From assembly GCA_023228065.1 (NCBI GenBank), contig JALOBX010000014.1, positions 1-9,767 on the forward strand: 9,767 nt of DNA, written 5' to 3'. Made by a program: the position numbers and the translations under genes. The notes below the pieces were generated by a model that saw only the letters and a program-made list of their open reading frames with translations, did not search any database and had not been told where the DNA came from. Numbering within the stretch: the stretch's first letter is position 1; each line of letters begins with the position of its first letter. This document shows positions 1 through 5,939 of this stretch, in pieces. This DNA is from Candidatus Pacearchaeota archaeon. GTDB taxonomy: Archaea > Nanoarchaeota > Nanoarchaeia > Pacearchaeales > GW2011-AR1.

Positions 1-1131
1 GAAGAAACAATTGCATTTACTAAAAAATTATTTGAAACATTTAGAACCTCATCATATTTAGCTTCACAAAATTTATCAGCAGAACATGGTATAACAATTA
101 AAGATTTTGATTCTAAAAAATATTATAGCTGTAAATTCTTTGATGATTTTGATATTCCAAAGGATAAAAACATTGCCAACGTTACTGTGAATACAATTGC
201 TCCCACTGGGACATTATCAATCATTGGTGGTGGAATATATGATGAAAAAAATAATAAGATGATATACTCCAATTGCAGTTCCGGAATAGAACCTGTTTTT
301 ATGAGAACTTATACCAGAAAAACAAATATATCCGGAAAACAAGAAATATTTGATATATGGCATAATGCGATAAAATATGCAAAAGATAATGGCATTGTTA
401 CTGAAGAAAATGATATAAAACATTGTTTCCCACAAGCATATGAAGTTAATTGGAGAGACAGAGTTAAGTTACAGGGAATAATTCAAAAATATATAGATAA
501 TAGTATTTCTTCAACTGTCAATTTGGGAAATCACATTACAGCCGATGAGGTTAAAGAATTATATATGTTATCATGGAAGTCTGGGTGTAAAGGGATAACA
601 GTATATAGATCTGGTTGTAAGAGAGAAGGAATATTAAATGATGCTAATCCGAAGAAAGAAGAAAAGAAATTAAAAAATATATCCAGACCTGATAAATTAC
701 ACGGTTTTACTGAAAAGTTGAAATTTCCAAAATATGATGCTTTTATTACTATGAATTTTAAAGATGATATTCCATTGGAATTATTTTTAAATGTTGGGAA
801 ATCTGGAAGTGAATTAGGTTGCTATACTGAGGCGATAGGAAGATTAGTTTCTCTGTGCTTATCTTATCATATCCCTGTTAATAAAATTATAGCACAGATG
901 GAAAATATTGCCTCTGATGATGCGACATGGCATAAATTTTCAAAGAAACCAATACTAGTAACATCGGTTGTGGATGCTATTGCTAAATTATTAAAATTTT
1001 CAGTTACTAAAGAAAATAATATTGTATCCTCCGATGGGATGCAAATATGTCCGAAATGCAACGAAAAAACATTAACAGTCCAAGAAGGATGTGTTGAATG
1101 TTTGAGTTGCGGTTATTCTAAATGTTCTTAA
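1..1131 (+). CDS. nrdJ: Class II (B12-dependent) ribonucleotide reductase, C-terminal part, 5'-truncated by window edge
   Basis: Reduces ribonucleotides to deoxyribonucleotides in the cytoplasm, using adenosylcobalamin to make the active-site radical. The reading frame is open from base 1, leaving 376 visible residues; a GTG at 187 is an internal Val codon, not the start. Seen: the phosphate-binding NTIAPTGT motif (64-71), CSSGIEPVF (92-100), an NLGNHITADE...GITVYRSG block typical of the barrel end, a TSCPD-like domain (about 225-333), then a cysteine-rich tail. Cys350, 353, 364 and 367 form a CxxC...CxxC zinc-ribbon pattern, and the terminal CGYSKC (370-375) is a CxxxxC pair like the redox-active swinging arm of NrdJ. 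The N-terminal half with the thiyl-radical loop lies outside the window. The tail plus TSCPD domain separates it from class I NrdA and class III NrdD. Family assignment is confident; the subtype rests on the tail. Confidence 0.93.
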   Translation, partial: EETIAFTKKLFETFRTSSYLASQNLSAEHGITIKDFDSKKYYSCKFFDDFDIPKDKNIANVTVNTIAPTGTLSIIGGGIYDEKNNKMIYSNCSSGIEPVFMRTYTRKTNISGKQEIFDIWHNAIKYAKDNGIVTEENDIKHCFPQAYEVNWRDRVKLQGIIQKYIDNSISSTVNLGNHITADEVKELYMLSWKSGCKGITVYRSGCKREGILNDANPKKEEKKLKNISRPDKLHGFTEKLKFPKYDAFITMNFKDDIPLELFLNVGKSGSELGCYTEAIGRLVSLCLSYHIPVNKIIAQMENIASDDATWHKFSKKPILVTSVVDAIAKLLKFSVTKENNIVSSDGMQICPKCNEKTLTVQEGCVECLSCGYSKCS

Positions 1132-1136
1132 AGGAG
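1131..1136 (+). promoter_or_regulatory. Ribosome binding site for the first Whirly-like gene
   Basis: AAGGAG lies five bases before the ATG at 1142 and its first base is the last base of the reductase stop codon, so the two genes are probably translationally coupled. It fixes the downstream start. Confidence 0.8.
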
Positions 1137-1141
1137 TTTGT

Positions 1142-1711
1142 ATGATTCAAGATTTTTATAGATTTCATGGAAAAAAATCTGTTCTTATTTTAAAGATAAA
1201 TTTTTGGAAGAAGAATGGAAGTTTGGAAATTGCTCCGGCAATAGACCCAAACAGAGAAATGCGACCAGTGGAAAGAGGAACAAATACCTATGATTATAAA
1301 AATTCAAAGTATTTTTCTTTGTCTCCAACAGAAGCAGCAAAATTATTAATTGATCTCAATATTTTAGAAAAAGATCCTACAACTAGAATTGATGCTTTAT
1401 ATCACGACAGAAGCAAAAGTGAAAAGTCAACAAGTAATGAAATAACAATGTTAAATGTAGGAAAATGGACGGATCCAAATGGTATTACTAAAACAACAAT
1501 CAATATATCTTCAAAAAATGAAAATGAAGGAAGATTACAATATATTTTACACACTCCACAGGATCTTTTAATTTTCAAAGCATTTCTAAATGCTGTTCTT
1601 AAAGATGTGGTGGTATTTGGATTATTTAATGAATTTTTAAAACAAGAAAGAGAAAGAGATAATTCGTCTGGTGATCGTAAACCAAAAAATGAAACCCCAT
1701 TTGCGAGTTAA
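1142..1711 (+). CDS. Whirly/MRP-like putative single-stranded nucleic acid binding protein (paralogue 1)
   Basis: No firm family match, but the pattern resembles Whirly/MRP proteins of the PC4-like single-stranded DNA binding fold. Seen: predicted strands SVLILKINF and GSLEIAPAI (13-34), then YDYKNSKYFSLSPTEAAKLL (50-69), which recalls the Whirly block of an aromatic/basic strand followed by LSPTE and a helix, then LYHD (86-89, compare FFHDP), strands at 101-107 and 116-124, and a helix DLLIFKAFLNAVL (141-153, compare the Whirly AEFAVM..L helix). The plant KGKAAL motif is absent. The tail (165-189) is charged and probably disordered. The 223-residue protein starting at 5253 has the same order of elements, so the two are likely duplicates. 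Function in coating or handling ssDNA or RNA is inferred from fold pattern and from sitting between a reductase and recombination nuclease genes. The start has a good AAGGAG. Confidence 0.75.
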   Translation: MIQDFYRFHGKKSVLILKINFWKKNGSLEIAPAIDPNREMRPVERGTNTYDYKNSKYFSLSPTEAAKLLIDLNILEKDPTTRIDALYHDRSKSEKSTSNEITMLNVGKWTDPNGITKTTINISSKNENEGRLQYILHTPQDLLIFKAFLNAVLKDVVVFGLFNEFLKQERERDNSSGDRKPKNETPFAS

Positions 1712-1714
1712 TAG

Positions 1715-1918
1715 ATGATGAATGATGATGTTGAAATGAATGAATCACAGCAAGTTGTTGAGGTTCCATATTGTTTTTTACCGAGATTTATTATGGACGA
1801 AATTGCAAAAGAAATAGAAAGTAAAAGAAAAATAAAGCAAGATACAAAAGAATTAGAAGTCTTGTTAAATACGTGGATTTTGAGTACTAATTACCCGATA
1901 AACGATTCCATTAACTAA
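1715..1918 (+). CDS. Small hypothetical protein, 67 residues
   Basis: Not recognised. The visible protein has an acidic N-terminus (NDDVEMNE), a short hydrophobic aromatic stretch PYCFLPRFI (19-27), then a charged helix rich in Lys and Glu (about 28-52) and a polar end. There is no signal peptide or clear membrane span. It lies in the same frame as the preceding gene, separated from it only by tandem TAA-TAG stops, and has no clear Shine-Dalgarno sequence, so it may be translated by reinitiation after the upstream gene. ATG codons at 1715, 1718 and 1736 are all possible starts. Tight packing and the good ribosome site of the next gene right after its stop support it as real. It could be a small partner of the upstream Whirly-like protein, but that is a guess from position only. 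Confidence 0.6.
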   Translation: MMNDDVEMNESQQVVEVPYCFLPRFIMDEIAKEIESKRKIKQDTKELEVLLNTWILSTNYPINDSIN

Positions 1919-1920
1919 AT

Positions 1921-1926
1921 AGGAGG
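1921..1926 (+). promoter_or_regulatory. Strong ribosome binding site preceding a GTG start
   Basis: A full AGGAGG lies five bases before GTG at 1932. It decides in favour of the GTG start, since no in-frame ATG is as well placed. Confidence 0.85.
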
Positions 1927-1931
1927 ATTTT

Positions 1932-2327
1932 GTGAAATTATTTTTTGTTAGAGATGAAGGCTGGGTCATTTGTAATGATGAGGATTACAGGGACACTGGT
2001 GGATCAATTGAAATAAATAATGGGTACCTCGTAAATATTGTTAGTATTCCCCTTAAGGAATATAAAGAACAAGCATCTGCGGATCCTAATTTCTTTTTAG
2101 TTGCGGAAATAAATGAAAGAATAGCAAATATTGCAATGATTATTGAATTGACAAATAATATGACACCAGGACCAATTCTATATAGAAGAGAAACTATTGT
2201 TAAAGAAGCTACTCCGTCTAAAGAATTTGAAACTTGGGTGTTAAGCAAAAAAGCAGATCTGGTTGTTCCCAGTTTAACAGTTCCCGGAGGTGGAAAAGTT
2301 ATAGATTTTAGTAAATTTAAAAAATAG
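1932..2327 (+). CDS. Hypothetical protein, 131 residues
   Basis: Not recognised. The start is GTG, supported by a strong AGGAGG five bases upstream. The N-terminal half reads as short beta strands (KLFFVRDEGWVIC, SIEINNGYLVNIVSI; residues 2-14 and 25-39), followed by FFLVAEINERIANIAMIIELTNN (about 54-76), which looks like a mixed strand-helix segment rather than a membrane span because of the embedded Glu and Arg. A Gly/Pro-rich region near the C-terminus (VPSLTVPGGGKV) precedes a basic end, DFSKFKK. No Cys cluster or catalytic motif is visible; the single Cys is at 14. The gene ends with TAG overlapping the ribosome site of the SbcD-like gene, so it is co-translated with the nuclease. A role in the same recombination module is possible but nothing in the sequence proves it. 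Confidence 0.75.
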   Translation: MKLFFVRDEGWVICNDEDYRDTGGSIEINNGYLVNIVSIPLKEYKEQASADPNFFLVAEINERIANIAMIIELTNNMTPGPILYRRETIVKEATPSKEFETWVLSKKADLVVPSLTVPGGGKVIDFSKFKK

Positions 2328-2330
2328 GAG
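2326..2330 (+). promoter_or_regulatory. Ribosome binding site deciding the GTG start of the SbcD-like nuclease
   Basis: AGGAG, overlapping the preceding TAG stop, sits eight bases before GTG at 2339. The protein then begins MKYVVFADLHL, exactly where gp47/SbcD proteins begin, so this start is well supported. Confidence 0.8.
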
Positions 2331-2338
2331 AATGATTA

Positions 2339-3376
2339 GTGAAATATGTTGTTTTTGCAGATCTACATTTGTCCGGTAAAGATAGCGAATATGTTGATTT
2401 AGATGGTAAAAAATATCCAAGGAAAGAGTATTTCACTATGACAAATATGTGGAATGCTCTTGAGGATTTTAAATCCAGATATCCTAAAGAACAAAAAAAT
2501 CTTATAATAGCTGGAGATGTATTTCATCATAAAAATTATGCTCATGCTTCTTCTAAAGATTTATTATCACAATTTTTGTCTTTTTTCAATGATTGGAATA
2601 TTTATATTTTGGCTGGAAATCACGATGTTAGTGATAAAACCGAAAAACCAATAACACTGTTTTCTGATCTGAAATACAACCACAATAAGAATTTAGTTAT
2701 ATTAGAACCAGGGGAGTGTGAAATTCTAGAAAACAAAATTTTATTGCTCCCCTGGTCGAAGAATTTTCTAGATGTCCTTAAAGATAAAATAGAAAATAAT
2801 AAAATTGAAGTGTTGATTAGTCATTTTGGTATCAACGAAGCAGTATTAAATTCTGGATTATCTCATATTGATAGGGTTGCATTTAAAGATCTTAGTGAAT
2901 ATTTTAAAACTATTATATTGGGTCACTATCATAAACCACAAATATTAAGAAATGATAGATCAAAATTAATCTATGTTGGAAGTGTAGTTCAAGAAAATTG
3001 GGGTGAAAGTGGAGATGAAAAAAGATATATAATTTATGATAGTGAAACCGATGATTATGAATCCATTCCAACATTATATCCAAAATATATTTTATGTGAA
3101 ACTGATGATATTGAAATTATAAATAATAAATTGAAAGAAAAATCAGATGAAGATAGTTTAAAAGTTAAAACAAAAGATGAAAAAATTTATAATTTCTGTC
3201 AAAAAAATAAAATAAATTGTTGTTTAATAAATCCAAATGAAGAATCAAATAATGATGAAATCAAAACAATTGATTTATCAAAAAATATTTATGTTGAATA
3301 TTTAAAATATAAAAAGATAGATGAATCGTTGCACGATGTCTATCTCGAAAAATTAACAGAATTAATAGGGAGCTGA
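2339..3376 (+). CDS. SbcD/Mre11-type recombination nuclease (T4 gp47-like)
   Basis: Nuclease subunit of an Mre11-Rad50 type complex. The family cuts DNA ends and hairpins with two metal ions, and in T4 gp47 with gp46 resects ends for recombination-dependent replication. All calcineurin-like phosphoesterase motifs are visible: DLH (Asp8, His10), GDVFH (Asp60), GNHD (Asn94, His95), SHFG (His162) and GHYH (His196, His198), followed by YVGSVVQENWGE, the usual post-catalytic strand (GS.vq..fgE). The length of 345 residues is close to T4 gp47. The last 100 or so residues are Lys/Asp/Glu-rich and probably hold the partner-binding helices that contact the coiled coil of the ATPase. The start is GTG with AGGAG upstream. 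The probable partner is encoded at 7253, separated by the topoisomerase genes instead of lying next to it. A 10-bp inverted repeat lies inside the gene at 2707-2756. Confidence 0.95.
   Translation: MKYVVFADLHLSGKDSEYVDLDGKKYPRKEYFTMTNMWNALEDFKSRYPKEQKNLIIAGDVFHHKNYAHASSKDLLSQFLSFFNDWNIYILAGNHDVSDKTEKPITLFSDLKYNHNKNLVILEPGECEILENKILLLPWSKNFLDVLKDKIENNKIEVLISHFGINEAVLNSGLSHIDRVAFKDLSEYFKTIILGHYHKPQILRNDRSKLIYVGSVVQENWGESGDEKRYIIYDSETDDYESIPTLYPKYILCETDDIEIINNKLKEKSDEDSLKVKTKDEKIYNFCQKNKINCCLINPNEESNNDEIKTIDLSKNIYVEYLKYKKIDESLHDVYLEKLTELIGS
2707..2756 (+). repeat. 10-bp perfect inverted repeat inside the SbcD-like gene
   Basis: ACCAGGGGAG (2707-2716) is matched exactly by its reverse complement CTCCCCTGGT (2747-2756) across a 30-base AT-rich spacer. 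The arms are 7/10 G+C in a very AT-rich neighbourhood. On mRNA this could form a stem with two further G-U pairs inside. No U-tract follows, so it is not an intrinsic terminator. It encodes EPGE and LLPWS, parts of a conserved region, so it may be chance. Confidence 0.6.
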
Positions 3377-3378
3377 TT

Positions 3379-5250
3379 ATGAGTTACAATAAAGATAGTA
3401 TAAAGATTTTGGAAAAATTAGAACCAATTAGAGTTAGACCGGATTTATTCATTGGTGATACTAGCAACCCAAATCATCTTATCTATGAAGTTATAGATAA
3501 CTCTATGGATGAATTAATAAATGATAATGGAACCTGCTTGGGCGTGTTTGTAGATACTAATAGAAAATTTTATACTGTATTGGATGATGGTAGAGGAATG
3601 CCAATAGATCAAATAAAAGGCGAAGATATTCCAATTTTACTATCGACAATTCCATTCTCTGGTGGAAAATTCGAAAAACAAGCATATAAAATTAGTTCCG
3701 GTTTGCATGGTGTTGGTCTTTCAGCTGTTAATGCTCTTAGTGATTATATGGAAATAGAAATATATAAAATTCAAGAAGAAGTGTATGGTAAAAAAATGGC
3801 GCATGTTACATACAATTTTAAAGATGGACTATTAGTTGATAAAAAAGTTGAATTGCTTCCAAAAAAAATTGACAAACCATTTAGTACCAGAGTTTCTTTT
3901 ATCCCAAGTTCAAAATATTTTTCAGACTTAAATATAAACGCAGAAATGATAGAAAGAAGACTTGGAGTTTGCAGTATATTTAGCGGGAAAAAAATGATAT
4001 TGAATATTGATGGTGTTGAAAAAATCATAAAGGAAGATCTTAAAACTCATTTTCTTAAAAATTATGCAAGTGACCCATTATTTGATCCGATTGAAATTAA
4101 ATTTAAAAGCGGCAATCAAGAAATAGAATTAATATTTACTTATGAGAAAGGAAATGAACCAGCTAAAACATATTCCAGTGTCAATCTTATTCCAGTAAAT
4201 TTGGGATCACATATAACCATTGTTGAAAATATAATAGCTGATATTTTATTTTCAAAAAAGGGAAATAAAAATATTTTAAGAAGAGATTGCCTCGTTAGTT
4301 TAAAATGTTATTTTAATATTTATCTTGAAGAAACAAAGTTTGCATCTCAGACAAAAGAAAGATTGACCACTCCAAAAGAAAAAATAATAGAAATTGTTAA
4401 TGATAATTTTAAGAACTGCATTATAAAAGAATTGGATAAAAGAAAATTATTTTCTGTTTTATTGGATAAGTTTGAAACATATAGGATCAAGCTAGAGTCA
4501 AAACAATCAGTAAAAAATCTTTCTGGAAATGCTGGAATTCGTGGAATTATAGATAAAGATTCCAAGTTGGTTGACTGTCAATACTTTAAAGATTCAGAAT
4601 TAATAATAATTGAAGGCGATTCTGCTGGAACCACATGCATCGATGCTAGAGACAATAAAAAACATGCAATTCTCCCACTGAAGGGCAAGGTCATGAACAT
4701 ATCATCAAAAAAACAATTAGACAGCATATTGAAAAATAAAGAATTATATGATATTATTAGAAGCATTGGTGTGGGATTCAAATCAAAAACTACAGATGTT
4801 AATATGAAAAATTTAAGATATTCTAAAATAATATTATGTCCAGATCCTGATCCGGATGGAGAGCATATTGCAGTTCTTCTAATGAATTTCTTCATGATAA
4901 TGTTGCCAGAAATTATAGAAAAAGGAATACTATATGTTGCCGAAATTCCCCTATATGGGTTGGTGACAAAGGATAATTTCATTCCATGTTGGACAAAGGA
5001 AGAGATGGATGCTCTAATGGAAAAAAATCCAACTGCTAGCAAAAGAAGATTTAAAGGTCTTGGTGAATTTAACGACGATCAATTGAAACCGTGTTTATTT
5101 GATGAAAAAACAAGAAGATTATATAAGGTAAAACAAGTTGATGAAAAAACAAGAACGGAACTAGTAAATTTATTAATAGATCCATCATATAAACGAATGT
5201 TATTGAGTGGAGAATTTGAAAATAAAATTAAAGATATTAAGGAGGGTTAA
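3379..5250 (+). CDS. Type IIA DNA topoisomerase, ATPase/TOPRIM subunit (GyrB/ParE/gp39-60-like)
   Basis: ATP-hydrolysing subunit of a type II topoisomerase that passes one duplex through another; its partner is encoded at 5940. Domains in order: GHKL ATPase with EVIDNSMDE (Glu37 general base, Asn41 for Mg), DDGRGMP (Asp69) and SSGLHGVGLSAVNALS (107-121); transducer with the QTK loop at 324-326; TOPRIM with EGDSAG (Glu412), LPLKGKVMN, and the metal-binding Asp489/Asp491/Asp493 followed by Gly494 and His496; then RRFKGLGEF (556-564) and a DEKTRRLYKV end matching GyrB DPETRRL. At 623 residues it is one intact gene, unlike T4 where this subunit is split into genes 39 and 60. The TOPRIM acidic motif reads PDPDPDGEH where most bacterial enzymes have TDADVDGSH. 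The start has AGGGAG six bases upstream. Gyrase, topo IV or T4-type activity cannot be told from this subunit alone. Confidence 0.96.
   Translation: MSYNKDSIKILEKLEPIRVRPDLFIGDTSNPNHLIYEVIDNSMDELINDNGTCLGVFVDTNRKFYTVLDDGRGMPIDQIKGEDIPILLSTIPFSGGKFEKQAYKISSGLHGVGLSAVNALSDYMEIEIYKIQEEVYGKKMAHVTYNFKDGLLVDKKVELLPKKIDKPFSTRVSFIPSSKYFSDLNINAEMIERRLGVCSIFSGKKMILNIDGVEKIIKEDLKTHFLKNYASDPLFDPIEIKFKSGNQEIELIFTYEKGNEPAKTYSSVNLIPVNLGSHITIVENIIADILFSKKGNKNILRRDCLVSLKCYFNIYLEETKFASQTKERLTTPKEKIIEIVNDNFKNCIIKELDKRKLFSVLLDKFETYRIKLESKQSVKNLSGNAGIRGIIDKDSKLVDCQYFKDSELIIIEGDSAGTTCIDARDNKKHAILPLKGKVMNISSKKQLDSILKNKELYDIIRSIGVGFKSKTTDVNMKNLRYSKIILCPDPDPDGEHIAVLLMNFFMIMLPEIIEKGILYVAEIPLYGLVTKDNFIPCWTKEEMDALMEKNPTASKRRFKGLGEFNDDQLKPCLFDEKTRRLYKVKQVDEKTRTELVNLLIDPSYKRMLLSGEFENKIKDIKEG
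5239..5246 (+). promoter_or_regulatory. Near-perfect ribosome binding site for the second Whirly-like gene
   Basis: AAGGAGGG lies six bases before ATG at 5253 and overlaps the last codons of the topoisomerase gene. It is the longest anti-16S match among the ribosome sites in the window and suggests strong translation of the downstream gene. Confidence 0.8.
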
Positions 5251-5252
5251 GA

Positions 5253-5924
5253 ATGTACTCAAGATTATTCGGTGATGAAAGTGTTTTAATGTTGGATTAT
5301 ATTTTTGATACCAACACTCCTCTGATCACAATTGCCATGAAGCTGGAAAGTGCACAGGGAAATAAAGGAAAATATACCAAAGGTCAAAAAGTATTTGACT
5401 ACGAAAAGGGAAAGACAATGAAATTGTCAGCAGATGAATGTAATACACTTGAATTGTTGCTGTCTTCATTCATCAATAAGCAGACAGTTGATTATTCTAA
5501 ACCTGTTGCATCAAGAGAATGGAACAGTGATGGTGCAAATACACTCACATCATTATTTATTGCATCAAATAAGGGATATCCTGTTGTTTTAATCACAACT
5601 CTCAATAAAACAATCAATCAGGAAACCAAACATTATTACACGATTAAGAGTAAAGGTGATCTGATGGCAATTCTTGGTTATATAAAAAGTACTTTTACAA
5701 TACTTCCAGCAATGGGATGTTATCATTATTGGAATACCAGTTGGAATAAAAGAAATGAAAAGAAACAAGAAGAAAAAGGAAATCAATCTTCAAAGAAGGT
5801 AGATAATGTGACGGCAGACCAAGGGTCTGGTGATTTTTCTTTCGGGAATGAACCAACAAAAGAAAACAATAGTTCTGATCAATTTGATGGAATAGAAATG
5901 TCAGGAGGAGTTGTTCTATTTTAA
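5253..5924 (+). CDS. Whirly-like putative ssDNA-binding protein with acidic C-terminal tail (paralogue 2)
   Basis: Probably a duplicate of the 189-residue protein at 1142. The alignable blocks come in the same order: GDESVLML (7-14) with GKKSVLIL, VFDYEKGKTMKLSADE (47-62) with TYDYKNSKYFSLSPTE, a central pair of strands (VVLITTL), and HYYTIKSKGDLMAILGYIK (127-145) with QYILHTPQDLLIFKAFLN. After a Lys/Glu stretch (166-182) comes a polar tail (about 183-223) with seven acidic and one or two basic residues, ending GGVVLF. Acidic tails with a terminal hydrophobic residue are known in bacterial SSB and phage gp32/gp2.5-like proteins, where they recruit partners. Three hand-counted lines of this gene gave about one-third G+C against about one-fifth in sampled lines of the neighbouring topoisomerase and SbcC genes, and it has the best ribosome site. 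Both fit a highly expressed protein such as the main ssDNA-binding protein. That role is inference. Confidence 0.75.
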   Translation: MYSRLFGDESVLMLDYIFDTNTPLITIAMKLESAQGNKGKYTKGQKVFDYEKGKTMKLSADECNTLELLLSSFINKQTVDYSKPVASREWNSDGANTLTSLFIASNKGYPVVLITTLNKTINQETKHYYTIKSKGDLMAILGYIKSTFTILPAMGCYHYWNTSWNKRNEKKQEEKGNQSSKKVDNVTADQGSGDFSFGNEPTKENNSSDQFDGIEMSGGVVLF

Positions 5925-5939
5925 AAACAGGAGTGATGA

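Noticed and set aside
187..189. GTG as the start of the reductase gene
   Set aside because: The frame is open upstream to base 1 with residues continuing the family, and the GTG falls inside the conserved block before APTGT, so it is an internal valine.
4578..5042. 154-codon open frame on the - strand within the topoisomerase ATPase subunit
   Set aside because: It lies wholly antisense to a well-conserved TOPRIM domain, has no convincing ribosome site, and AT-rich coding sequence readily leaves the opposite strand open.
5101..5155. 16-base direct repeat (GATGAAAAAACAAGAA at 5101-5116 and 5140-5155)
   Set aside because: Both copies are in frame and encode DEKTR; the first matches the conserved GyrB DPETR end. 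Coding coincidence in Lys-rich sequence is enough to explain it.
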